Shown here: piece by piece, positions 42,482-51,584 of the stretch
Layout: each line of letters opens with the position of its first letter
How positions within the stretch are numbered: the stretch's first letter is position 1
NCBI GenBank assembly: GCA_963575745.1
Contig: CAUYUJ010003636.1
Coordinates: 62,001 to 126,000, forward strand
Length of the DNA stretch: 64,000 nt
Direction of reading: 5' to 3'
Source of the DNA: Prorocentrum cordatum
Taxonomy: Eukaryota > Sar > Dinophyceae > Prorocentrales > Prorocentraceae
Notes under the pieces: generated by a model
What the model was told of the DNA's origin: nothing
What the model saw: only the letters and a program-made list of their open reading frames with translations
Databases searched by the model: none
Made by a program: the position numbers and the translations under genes

Positions 42482-43337
42482 ACTGCAGTCGCTCAAAGGG
42501 TTTAAGAATCGTCTCGTCGTTGCTGGTAATAGTGGTCGGCTTCTTGATGTAGTCACCAGCCGTATCTTTCAGTCCCGTCGCACATTGATCAATGCGTACG
42601 GTTGTGGTATGTGGTCGTTTGGCAAGTTCTTTCCATGGGGCAATGTCATCCACCCATGTTCCTGTAGGTTGTTCGCGTATAAACCACCTCCGTGCATTAT
42701 CTTGAGTAACAGCAATCTTACCACAATAAGTTATGTGTGGTAAATCATATTTGTGGTGCTGTTCCCAAGTATTGTGATTGACTTTGCAGTTGTAGTAGGA
42801 TGGTGGTCCTGTGGTGCGGCAGCTGGGCTGTAGCATGGCAACTCGTACGTAGCATGTTGCGAAGTAATGATCTACAGCTCGCTGCACCGAGGGATCTCCC
42901 AGGTCGACACATGTAGTCTTGTCTAAGTTGCCTCCTGAGGAGAGACCCCTTGAGAAGGCAAGCTCTGAAATGCCACCCCCACCGCCACAAAGCTCCATCA
43001 TATCCACGCAGTTGTTATGACCATAGCATAGAGCAGCGACTATGCTGCATATGTCAGCGTGTGTGTCCGGCATAGATGTGGGGAGGGTAAGGAACAGGTC
43101 ATCAACCTCATCGGAGCTTATCAGCTCAGTAGGGACGTCAGTGCTCCAGGTCGCCATAAGATCCTGTCCGAGTCCTGACAAGTCGTCACCGCAATCGTCG
43201 CTTCCGTCTTCAACGTGCTTTCTGATTCGGCGAGGCTTGATGCCTGCTTCCTTTTCGGCTTTGAGCCTTTCCTTCCGTTTGATACGCGACTCCGTAGGTA
43301 AGACTTGCTCGTCTTGTTCACCGGTCTGTGTGCCCAT
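42482..43337 (-). CDS. Methyltransferase-like domain of the polyprotein
   Basis: 298-codon frame. Residues 1-60 are basic (RIKRKERLKAEKEAGIKPRR, possible nuclear signal). From residue 110: VDMMELCGGGGGISELAFSR, a glycine-rich SAM-binding-like loop after a hydrophobic strand; CVDLGDP; then MLQPSCRTTGPPS at 168-180, at the place of the PC motif of C5 methyltransferases but with SC; then FIREQPTGTWVDDIAPWKEL, with EQ where EN is usual, and IDQCATGLKDTAG. The overall order matches methyltransferase-like regions of dinoflagellate retroelements. The non-canonical motif IV suggests it may be non-catalytic. The last residues may be off frame. Confidence 0.45.
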
Positions 43338-43424
43338 CGTCGTTGTTGAGTGGGTAGTTGAGTGGGTACATGCGTCAATCGCCAGAGTCGGGAGGGGGGG
43401 GGGCAGTCATCTATGATGACGCGT

Positions 43425-44181
43425 CTAGGTTTCTGTGGTGATTGAGTAGGCTCGTTTCCGAGCAAGACCGGCTCCTCGGGTTGCCAGTACAGTCGTGTAC
43501 TGATGTTGGCAAAACCCTGCAGGTAATGGTGCGTGCCGATCATATCCTGTTGTTTGATCGGCGACTGCAATATCCTGAATAACCGTGTTGGTATCCAGGT
43601 TAATTGCTACACGTCGGATAACATCAGACCATTTCGGGCCTCCTTTATTGGTCGTCACATAGTGATGGATGTTATGGTCCGTGCGTGTATAGGTGTTCAA
43701 ATATATAGGCACGTTTCCGTGCGTGGTGGTGCTTCCCAGGATTTTGTCGTTAAGATGACGGATGAGTGTAGTACGTGTCTGAGCTCGCCATTCAGCATGT
43801 CGCACCGTTTGGCCGTACCAATCCACCATGTTGTGGTATCGCCGATTTGCACGTACATGCCCACAACTTAGAGCTGATCGGTATTGATGTTGCTACCTGC
43901 ATATGAGTACCACTCGGTGTAATGTCTTGCATATTGAACCGAATACCGAGATGACACAAACGCATCCGTACCACTGACAACTTGAGATCTTCCAGAGTAT
44001 CACGTACTGGGGATAACTTCCAAACGTATCCTGGGGGACCAAACATTATGATTTTCATACGAAGCTTCCTGGCTTTTATCAAAAGGTTTTGGATCCGTGA
44101 CCAATGTGGGGCCACTGTCTTCCCTGGAGTTCGTACATACCAGTCACCCGGGGTACTAATCCATATGAGTGTATTCTCCAC
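43425..44181 (-). CDS. Conserved retroelement segment of unknown function
   Basis: Two overlapping frames together read IWISTPGDWYVRTPGKTVAP, KIIMFGPPGYVWKLSPVRDT, RLCHLGIRFNMQDITPSGTH, WACTCKSAIP and, after a frameshift near 43800, DWYGQTVRHAEWRAQT, GPKWSDVIRRVAINLDTNTV. The sequence is globular and I believe similar segments recur in other dinoflagellate copia polyproteins. No enzymatic motif is recognised. It carries the hairpins HGNVP (43709-43722) and, just downstream, LGNEP (43450-43463). Confidence 0.5.
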
Positions 44182-44404
44182 TGATCACCGCACCCAGGTA
44201 ATCTGTGCCCACAGTCGTCATAAGCTCATTGTGGGAAATACGATCACAGATATAAACTCGGGTGCGGAGGTCGGCGGAAGCCTCTCTCGTATCTTCAATG
44301 ACAAAAGCTCTTTTGCTAAGGCAGGCTGCCCCGCTGTCCTTGTTACCCCCTGGCCTTTCGGCCAGCAGGCAAGACGACGAGGGGGCAGCGTCGCCCTGCC
44401 ATCT

Positions 44405-46090
44405 TCAAGATAAAGAAGATGCGCCTGCAGTGTCTGCCAGCATCTGGGCTTCCCTCAGATGCTGGAGCTCAGCACTGCAGCGCGCCGTGGCCTCAGAGGC
44501 GGATTGCTCCGCAAACGCAGCCAGCATGGATGGATGATCCATCAACTGCTTCAGCACGCCTTTCGACCTCGCGTCGCTGACTGTCTGCAGCTCACGGTTC
44601 GTGTACCCCATCACTATCATCCGGCGGGACCGCACAGCGTCAATGGGTAGAATTCCACCATGCTGGGCCAGTGTCCTGGCTACGAAGCAATCAAACGTCT
44701 CCAGATCGTCGATACTGTCGCCTCTCATCGTCGCTTTGGCGAGCGTCTCCAGCAACCCCTGAGGCAGGTTTCCCTGCAATTGTTTGCGCTCCTGCGCCGG
44801 GGTCGGCTCGCCTGTCAGCACCGTCTGAAATGACGTGCTGCTTGCGCTCGAGGCGGTCTGCCCCGCAGCTCCAAATCGATCACACCTGATCGACAGATGC
44901 CCTGATGGCAACTTCGTCGTCGGCATGATCTTGGAGCCCTCGGGGAGTTCCACCTTGACCTGTCCCTTCCCAGGGAATATCAGCTTCTCCTGGCCTCGTT
45001 CGAGCACAATAATAGTGCGCTTGACCTGCATACTGTCGAGGCCTAGGATGGCTGGCAGGTCCTTGCCACAGCCTGACACAATGTTCGTCTTGTACGAATC
45101 GAGCTGGGTCGAGCCCTGGTACTCGCAGGCAATACTGAAAGTGCCTACGGCATCCGCTGGGGCCGATCCCTCGCCTACCCCGTTGATGTTCAAACGAGAA
45201 CGGGGCTCAAACGTACAAGAACGACCATGTGCCTCAGCAGCCTGGACAAACTTGCGACTCGTATTTTCTCCCGTTATGTTGATTTTCGAGCCTACATCGA
45301 TGAGGATAGAGTTTCCACCATCTTCCAGAAAAGTCTTACTAGGCTGCTTGATGTGCACTGTTTCTGAAGTGCCAGCTGGGTCATCTGGCGGGTTTCCTCG
45401 CACTTCGGTCGTACTCCCTGGCGGGTTTCCCCGCATTGCGCTGGCACCCGGCCTGCCTTCGGCCATACGTGCCAGGTCGATGTACTGGAAGTACGACACG
45501 TTCTGAGCCTGGGCGCCCCGCTCCTCCCGCCAGTTGGCATACTCGTCACGTATGCTCGTATACTGCTCGCGGGTGGTGCGTCTCGTCAGCGTCAGATACG
45601 AATGAAGGGTGATGTCCTGCAACCCCTCATTGGTGAGGTGATCCCTGTATTGCAACCACTCATCGAACTCCTCGTTCGTAGCTGAGAAATCGACGGCCCT
45701 GACTGCTGTTGCTGCTGTCGCCACTGAGGAATCTGAGAGGTCAAACGACGCACTCTCAGTCTCAGGATTGTCGGCGCCCAGCATGAACGTTGTGTGCGCA
45801 TTATCCATTTGAGTCAGCAAATGCCGAACACGCAACTCACGCAGCTGTTCAGGGCCCAGTACCAACTCTGCCCCGCCCCCACTCTGGGGAGACATTTGAG
45901 GAGCCACCTGTCCGACAGGTGGAGTGTTAGGCAGGTTTCCCTGCTGAGGCGCCGTCATCGGGATAAGCTGGTCGAAGTATCCCGTCTCCATCGGCGGCCT
46001 CACCTCCTCCGGCAGGTTTCCCTGCTGCTGGGGCTGAGCTGTCTGCCTGTCTAGCATCCTGGCTGTCATCTCCTCCACCATGCTTCTCAA
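44405..46090 (-). CDS. Aspartic protease region of the polyprotein
   Basis: 561 codons. Residues 1-240 are a Gln/Pro/Glu-rich linker with four hairpin-encoded peptides (QGNLP twice, RGNPP twice) and a helical, charged stretch. Residues about 255-375 are a retropepsin-like domain: SILIDVGSKINITG with Asp265 in a DVGS box (normally D-T/S-G) and later DLPAILGLDSM, the hydrophobic-Gly partner motif. It would cleave the polyprotein. The frame is the same as the RING ORF upstream, separated only by the stop at 46091-46093. The tail includes QGNLP at 44764-44777. Confidence 0.7.
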   Translation of the reverse strand: MRSMVEEMTARMLDRQTAQPQQQGNLPEEVRPPMETGYFDQLIPMTAPQQGNLPNTPPVGQVAPQMSPQSGGGAELVLGPEQLRELRVRHLLTQMDNAHTTFMLGADNPETESASFDLSDSSVATAATAVRAVDFSATNEEFDEWLQYRDHLTNEGLQDITLHSYLTLTRRTTREQYTSIRDEYANWREERGAQAQNVSYFQYIDLARMAEGRPGASAMRGNPPGSTTEVRGNPPDDPAGTSETVHIKQPSKTFLEDGGNSILIDVGSKINITGENTSRKFVQAAEAHGRSCTFEPRSRLNINGVGEGSAPADAVGTFSIACEYQGSTQLDSYKTNIVSGCGKDLPAILGLDSMQVKRTIIVLERGQEKLIFPGKGQVKVELPEGSKIMPTTKLPSGHLSIRCDRFGAAGQTASSASSTSFQTVLTGEPTPAQERKQLQGNLPQGLLETLAKATMRGDSIDDLETFDCFVARTLAQHGGILPIDAVRSRRMIVMGYTNRELQTVSDARSKGVLKQLMDHPSMLAAFAEQSASEATARCSAELQHLREAQMLADTAGASSLS

Positions 46091-46963
46091 CTACCGCAGC
46101 TCCCTTGCTGCTTGCTCAGGAGCCTGAGTGTAGGAGCCGGTCCATGGAAATGATGACGCAATAATGCCAGGCGCTCGGCAGATAGCACATGGTGGTTGCT
46201 GAGCGTCTCCCTCACGCTGATTGGCAACATGGCCCGCCACGTTCGAATTCCAGCACTCCTCATGGAATAAGTGGTTGCACCTCAAGCGGTAAACGCTTTC
46301 CCTCGGCTGAAACTCCTCGAGGCATACCGCGCAGGTGTCTTCCATCCCAGTGAAAACTTCCACATCTGCCGCTCTGGGATACACCCGCCGCTGTCTCTCC
46401 AGGACCGTCTCGGAGTTCATGAAGGCCGCTGGAGGATCCCCTGGGGGATCTAGCACCTCCGGCGCTACGGCAGCCACAGCTGGAGGAGCTGCTGGCGCGG
46501 AGGCAGTAGGCGTCGCAGCGGGCGAGTTTCCTCGCATGGGTGAGCCTCTGTTCCTCGCGACCTCAAGTGCGGCTGCACGTGTTTGATCACGTGCGCTCTG
46601 CACGGCCTGCCTGCGCCTGAAGCACGCCTGTTGGGCGCGGTACGTCTGCCTGATATAATCAGGCACACCCCTACTGCCTGACGATATCGAATGGGCAGTG
46701 GGCTGGACGGCCACATCTGGCGTCGTCGGCGCGGGCATGAAGGCCATGTGCGGATGCATGGACTGATCGCTGCAGCGCGCGTTCGTGAGGCTATGGAATT
46801 GATCCGCCATAATGCGAACAAACTTGTTCGGGACTCTGGACCCATCAGGGTACAGTGGCGGATCCATGCGTGCTGGCGCTGGCCTCTGGCCCTGGGCCAT
46901 GCTTGCCGAGCAGAATCCCGTGGATTGGGGCCTTCGGGCTCCCAGGGCCAGGCCGGCCTCCAC
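46091..46963 (-). CDS. RING-H2 finger protein segment of the element
   Basis: 290 codons, continuing from the preceding segment after a frameshift near 46970. Residues 211-262 have C211-x2-C214, C229-x-H231-x2-H234-x2-C237 and C259-x2-C262 (CAVCLEEF, LRCNHLFHEEC, PPCAICRAPG), a complete C3H2C3 RING-H2 with the Leu/Phe typical of E2-binding fingers (46178-46333). Such domains are usually ubiquitin ligases. The finger precedes the protease and follows an Ala/Pro-rich linker carrying RGNSP (46522-46535). The frame stops at a TAG and resumes in the same phase. Confidence 0.75.
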   Translation of the reverse strand: MEAGLALGARRPQSTGFCSASMAQGQRPAPARMDPPLYPDGSRVPNKFVRIMADQFHSLTNARCSDQSMHPHMAFMPAPTTPDVAVQPTAHSISSGSRGVPDYIRQTYRAQQACFRRRQAVQSARDQTRAAALEVARNRGSPMRGNSPAATPTASAPAAPPAVAAVAPEVLDPPGDPPAAFMNSETVLERQRRVYPRAADVEVFTGMEDTCAVCLEEFQPRESVYRLRCNHLFHEECWNSNVAGHVANQREGDAQQPPCAICRAPGIIASSFPWTGSYTQAPEQAARELR

Positions 46964-47164
46964 CTCTGACCACTCGGGTGGGGCAGGTTGTGACTCTGCA
47001 CCTGTTGCACAGCCGCTGCCACCCTTGCGCGGTAGTCATCAGGCACACCAGCAACAGTAGTTTGGCCAGCAAACGGTCGGTGATGACTTGGAGTGCCGGG
47101 CAGGTTTCCCTGCTGACTCGTTGGAGTGCCGGGCGGCATCATGTTCAGGAGAGCTGTGCCATGC

Positions 47165-48001
47165 TCAGCTCTGGCCGCGGCGATCCTCTCCATGAGTGCC
47201 ATTCGTGGCAGAGCGACCAGGAGTCCCGAACGGAGACTGTGCTGGTGGCGTCGCCACTGGGGTCATGCCCCTCGGTGTGTGCATACTATGCGAGGGGCTC
47301 CCAGGCATCTGCTCAAATCGAGCCGGTTCTCCGAAGATGCGGCCGTACGTCTGCGGGTCTCCCTGCGGTTCGGGTGTACCATGTCGGAGTCCATTGACGG
47401 GCAGGACTCCCTGCATGGCCTGACGGTTACGCGTCACCATGGCGGACATGGCTCCCTGGCCAGCGGCCCAGGGGTCTTGCTGGTACAGTCTGTCCGCCAA
47501 CTGCCCCACCTGCTCAGGGTTTAGAGCGGCCGCGATCTGGTCCAGATCTGAGGTGCCAACGGCCTGCCAAGATATGGCACTAGGCCCTTGGCTTGGAGCG
47601 CGGCTTGGAGCCGCGCTTCCAGCCTCACTCTCGGTGATCATAAAGATCTGGTGGACTTCAGGCTGGTTCCCCAGCGTGGTGTGGCTGTAGTGGTCCCCAA
47701 CTTCTCTGTGACCGTAAACCATAGGAGGATCAATGCCCTCTCGGTCACGAGACCACTGGTACTTGACGCTAGCACTGCCCACATCAGTCCACCTACTCGG
47801 GGCCGACATTATGGCGGTGGAGACGCGTGCCGTACGATCACCCAGATATTCTGGGCTGCGCCATTGCATCCCCGTGGCGAAGTCTTCCACGTGGGAAATG
47901 TAGCACGGTTCAATGATACCGTCATTTCCTTCGGATGGAAGGACTCCATTGTCAGACCAACAAAAGTTCATTCCATCCTTCAAGGCCTGACGCCAGTCCA
48001 C
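47165..48001 (-). CDS. End of KptA-like domain plus Pro/Gln-rich linker
   Basis: 278-codon frame. The first ~40 residues (DWRQALKDGMNFCWSDNGVL, then EPCYISH) complete the KptA-like fold. Then comes an acidic/Pro/Gln-rich linker with hairpin-encoded LGNQP, QGVLP and QGDPQ. A frameshift near 47200 moves into a frame reading MERIAAARAEHGTALLNMMP and QGNLP, which leads to the RING segment. No other domain is recognised. Confidence 0.6.
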   Translation of the reverse strand: MDWRQALKDGMNFCWSDNGVLPSEGNDGIIEPCYISHVEDFATGMQWRSPEYLGDRTARVSTAIMSAPSRWTDVGSASVKYQWSRDREGIDPPMVYGHREVGDHYSHTTLGNQPEVHQIFMITESEAGSAAPSRAPSQGPSAISWQAVGTSDLDQIAAALNPEQVGQLADRLYQQDPWAAGQGAMSAMVTRNRQAMQGVLPVNGLRHGTPEPQGDPQTYGRIFGEPARFEQMPGSPSHSMHTPRGMTPVATPPAQSPFGTPGRSATNGTHGEDRRGQS

Positions 48002-48640
48002 AAAAATGATGATGTTGGATTAGGGCCCCACCCACTGTTCACACTGCGACGGCGAACCGTCGGTACAAAGTGGATGTGCGACCGGCCTGACCCTCTTTTC
48101 TTCGAGTTGTGTTCTGAACGACAAGAGAGGCCATACCACATGATGCCTTCAAAGGCTTCCCATCGAGTGCCATGCATGGCAACCTCGGGATATGGGGCCG
48201 GTCTCCCGGCAGGGTTGTCGTGTAGTACAATACTTGTACAACGACCATGGAGCCTTCAGCGTCCACGAGTGCCCTTGAGAGGCACGGATGAAGATGTCGG
48301 GCTTACCAGAATACCGCACTAACACCTTGAACTGAAGGCGTTGTTTCTCTTCACCGTCTGGTTCGCGGACATGTACAATCGCCATCATGATGGCCGCCAT
48401 CTGGTCCACCGTTCGGCCGCAGAATCTCGCGGCGATGACTTTGGCCTCGTCCTGTTTAGGATTGTACCCGTCCTGTCTCGTTCGTCCGTTGTGCCACGGA
48501 AACTCATTCACGAGCTCTACGAGGTTAATACAGCCATCATGATCATCGAATGTATTCAGGCTCCACGCAAGATTGTGTGGCCTGTCGGGCGCGTGTCTGC
48601 ATATCCGACTGAGACATTTACTCAGTTGCTTGAGGGTGTG
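47880..48640 (-). CDS. Tpt1/KptA-like RNA 2'-phosphotransferase domain
   Basis: Motifs of the family appear in order across three frames: QLSKCLSRICRHAP (Arg-His pair, residues 271-272 of the first frame), EEKQRLQFKVLV, IFIRASQGHSW (NAD-binding Arg and GHS), PEVAMHGTRWEAFEGIMWYG (HGT), GRSHIHFVPT (third Arg), NIIIFVDWRQALKDG and FCWSDNGVLP. The Arg-His-Arg-Arg catalytic set appears conserved. These enzymes move a 2'-phosphate from RNA to NAD+. Two single-base shifts (about 48190 and 48045) break the frame, so this copy is inactive or frame-corrected. I know of no retroelement with this domain. Confidence 0.82.
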
Positions 48641-49408
48641 ATTCTTCCTCGGGATAATGTTTTCTTGCCTGCATTTTTCCATGAATGCCTCATCCACCGA
48701 GCGTATCGGCGGGGGCTTCCGCAGGGCAAGTCTGTCATTGATCACGGCCTGACTCCCACAAGTGCAAGACGTGTCCCCTGGGCGGTGCAGCTGATCCTCG
48801 GGCGGGTTTCCCCGCGCAGGAGCCTCTGTTGCCGAAGAGGCTGCGGCTCCTGAAGAGGAGGAAGCTGCAGCGGTAGCGCCCGGCGGGTTTCCCCGCGGTG
48901 ACTCTCGGCTGGCGCTGCCCCTAATCGTAGGCACCCAGGCACCCCTAGACAGAGCACCTTCATCGGACCTTTTGGAGCGTGCCGCCACAGGCGAGGCTGG
49001 CGCAGGGGCGTACCCTGTACGCTCGCAAGCCTTAGCCTTGCTGGCGATAGATCCGCTGCGACTAGGCGGGCGTCTACGTGCTTCTACAGGGTCCTGAGGT
49101 TGCTGCCTGGGGTTAGGTCTCTGTGCTGGAGTTGCTCTAGTCGGTGATCTCGGCGTTTTAGAGCGAGGCACCTCCATCTGCACATCTGACCCAAGCTCCT
49201 CAGAGCGTGCTGTTGTTTTCGGCCTCTCCTCCGAAGGCGACCTGGGTGCTGGTGTTTCACTCTTAGCCTTCGGTTGGAGTGGAAGTGGGGGCTTCTTCGC
49301 CTCCTTCATATAGATTTTTTGGGAGTCCATCAGCGTCTGGCGAGTTGACTCGCGGGTGCGTTCCTCTGCTATTCGTCTAAGCTCGCTGGGCCCTCTGTTC
49401 ATCGTCAC
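48149..49408 (-). CDS. Basic Pro-rich region leading into the KptA-like domain
   Basis: 419-codon frame overlapping the previous one by 32 bp in another phase. Residues 1-250 are Arg/Pro/Ser-rich and disordered-looking (ARRRPPSRSGS, possible RNA-binding or nuclear signals) with hairpin-encoded RGNPP twice (48802-48815, 48883-48896) and a CTCG pair. Residues from about 258 form the N-terminal lobe of the KptA-like domain. The frame runs out at 48149 after a frameshift. Confidence 0.7.
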   Translation of the reverse strand: MTMNRGPSELRRIAEERTRESTRQTLMDSQKIYMKEAKKPPLPLQPKAKSETPAPRSPSEERPKTTARSEELGSDVQMEVPRSKTPRSPTRATPAQRPNPRQQPQDPVEARRRPPSRSGSIASKAKACERTGYAPAPASPVAARSKRSDEGALSRGAWVPTIRGSASRESPRGNPPGATAAASSSSGAAASSATEAPARGNPPEDQLHRPGDTSCTCGSQAVINDRLALRKPPPIRSVDEAFMEKCRQENIIPRKNHTLKQLSKCLSRICRHAPDRPHNLAWSLNTFDDHDGCINLVELVNEFPWHNGRTRQDGYNPKQDEAKVIAARFCGRTVDQMAAIMMAIVHVREPDGEEKQRLQFKVLVRYSGKPDIFIRASQGHSWTLKAPWSLYKYCTTRQPCRETGPISRGCHAWHSMGSL

Positions 49409-51480
49409 CCATCATTTCTGGCCGTTGGGACTGACCGGAAACGCCGGGCGAGTTTCCTCGCATTCCAGGAAGGCCAAAGAGCGCATCTTTTTCTTCCTGG
49501 GTCATAGGCACCAGTCCTCTCGGAGCCAGAGGAGGCTGAACTTCCTCAGCCTTAGGCCTCATATGAACTGTGATTCCGAGACGACGGCTGATCTCTGCGA
49601 TCTCGTCTTGAGTCATCGGAATCAGCGGTGGATGACCCTCCTTGCCAGGAGTGCGGCCTCGATTCGGGCTCAAACTCTCGTTGAGCCCCACAGGGCATCC
49701 AGGCCTATGCTCCTGAAAATGCTCTGAGCACGGTCCACAAACTGCACTAGGTCTGTACAGTTTGCGTGCTGCAATGATATTTCGCAGCTGCGTCCGTACT
49801 TCTTGTATTTCAGGACGACGAATATTCGTCGCGAGCTGGCATCCACCTCGTATGGACTTGCCTTCGGCATCTCGATAGGCTGGGCTGCCCTTCCCGAAAG
49901 CAGAGTGCTCACCCTTTCGACGCCTGGGGTCATTGTAGGGAAGCAATTGACCCCCTCGCCGAGCAGCATGCTCCTTTGGGCCGGCTTGCCTCCATTCGCG
50001 AGGGAGCCGTGCTTGCGGATGAGGTTCTTCTCTGAGGCGTGGATGAGAACGAGACCTCCTGGCGTGCTCATCAGAGGAAGCTGCCGACGTAGCCTGAGCG
50101 GGAGCCGGCGGGGGCTCCTGCGAGATCCCGGGCGGATCATCTAAAAGAGGCAGGTCTCCCTGCTGACTGGAGCCCGGCGCAATTGGCTCTTGCGCCAGTG
50201 GTGGTGGTGCTTCAGGCTGGTCGGGACTAAAGTTCACCTCTTCCTCACCATTGACCTCCATCATGAGGATTGTGGTCTCGTCCTCGCACAGCCCACAACC
50301 ATCACCCTCTTCATCTTCTGATGTAGGATTGCCAACGATGACGGTCATCGGTCCAGCCGGGATGGGCAGGTTTCCCTGCGTAGCCAGCGTCTGGGCATCG
50401 CTTGGCTGTCCCGGCGTAGGCGGTACGGTTGTCGGCTCAGGCTCGTTGCCGAGCACAGGCTGCCCGGCGATATTACGCATGGCCGTATGGTTGGGCCACA
50501 ATCCCGCCGCCTGGAGACCCCATCCTGGCGGAGGAAGAGCCTGACCGCGCATGGCGATGGCCCTTTCACGGGCCTGGCGCCATCTCCCTCTGGAGTACCA
50601 GACATGCCGCTGCACGTCCTCAGGGTGCACGCTATCGACGAGAGTCAAGGCCGCCAGCACTAATTCCGAGTCGTCACAGGCATCAGTGTCCTGCAGCATC
50701 ATTTGGCCAGCTTCGATGCTCTCTTGACTCTCGGGATAGGCTATGACCAATACCTCGTGCATCCTCATGAGGGTCTGCAGTAGTGTGCGTGGTCCGTACT
50801 CGCCTGGAGCAAGCGAGCCAGGGGGTATAAATGGATCCCCTGGTGCGGCCGCCACGAACGCTTGAGACTCCATTTCTATCATATCAGCGTAGTTTAGAGG
50901 ATAGGTAGGGGTAGGCCTGTTTCCAGGCATGAGGTCGGGTTGAGGTTGGAGGTTGCGATCAACCTCTGAAGGCGAGGCTTGGACAGTATCATCTTCTTCA
51001 CTGCTCTCGTAGGCCATGATGTTGCCTGGATTACCGAACATCCAGTCGAAGAAGGATAAAGGCTGGTTTCCCAGCGCTCCGTGATCCACAGGAGTGTGCT
51101 CGTTGTTGCCGACAACGAACCTGCGGAGGTACTCGAGGTAGTACGCGAACAGTCCATGGCCGTACGCCTCGAGCTCATCCACATTGTCCATGCAGCTGAC
51201 CCAAGTGTAAAATATATGTTCCATGGCCTCAGAATCTTGGAGGCTCAGATATTCAATAAATTGTTCACTTGAGCCGAAATGGACTTCGGTCGATCTGCCC
51301 TTGCCATTTCCCTTCGCTGGACAATCTTTGAGAAGATGATCGGTACTATCACACCCATGGCACCTTAGGATTTGGCCGTCTCTACCCCGCGGGTTTCCCC
51401 GCCTACCCTTGCCTTTGCCCGAGGTATCTCTACGGCCTTTGCCGCGGCCTTTTCCCCGAAAAATATCTCATCATGCTGGT
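49377..51480 (-). CDS. Gag C-terminal part: zinc knuckle and acidic Pro-rich linker
   Basis: One open frame from a stop near 51480 to 49377. It starts with Gly/Lys/Arg-rich GKGRGKGRRDTSGKGKGRRG, a typical RNA-binding basic patch, then the CCHC knuckle at 51321-51362. A helical segment containing MEHIFYTWVSC follows, then about 500 residues rich in Pro, Glu and Gln with hairpin-encoded LGNQP, PGNRP, LGNEP, QGNLP, QGDLP and RGNSP. Near the end, VCGPCSEHFQEHRPGCP may form another small metal site. No enzyme domain is recognised. Confidence 0.7.
51321..51362 (-). CDS. CCHC zinc knuckle
   Basis: CHGCDSTDHLLKDC fits C-x2-C-x4-H-x4-C exactly. This is the nucleocapsid-type motif that binds element RNA in Gag. 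Confidence 0.9.
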
Positions 51481-51584
51481 CATCTGAGAGCCTCTGGAGG
51501 AAGGCCGTGATACCTCGTCCATTCAACCTACGACGACCCCTGTTTCCTTTACCTTTTCCTTTGAGACTTCTCCGTGCCCTCCTC

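Noticed and set aside
45904-45922. Palindrome CCACCTGTC-C-GACAGGTGG
   Set aside because: A single occurrence inside coding sequence without the GNRA loop. It does not belong to the hairpin family and no other copy is seen.
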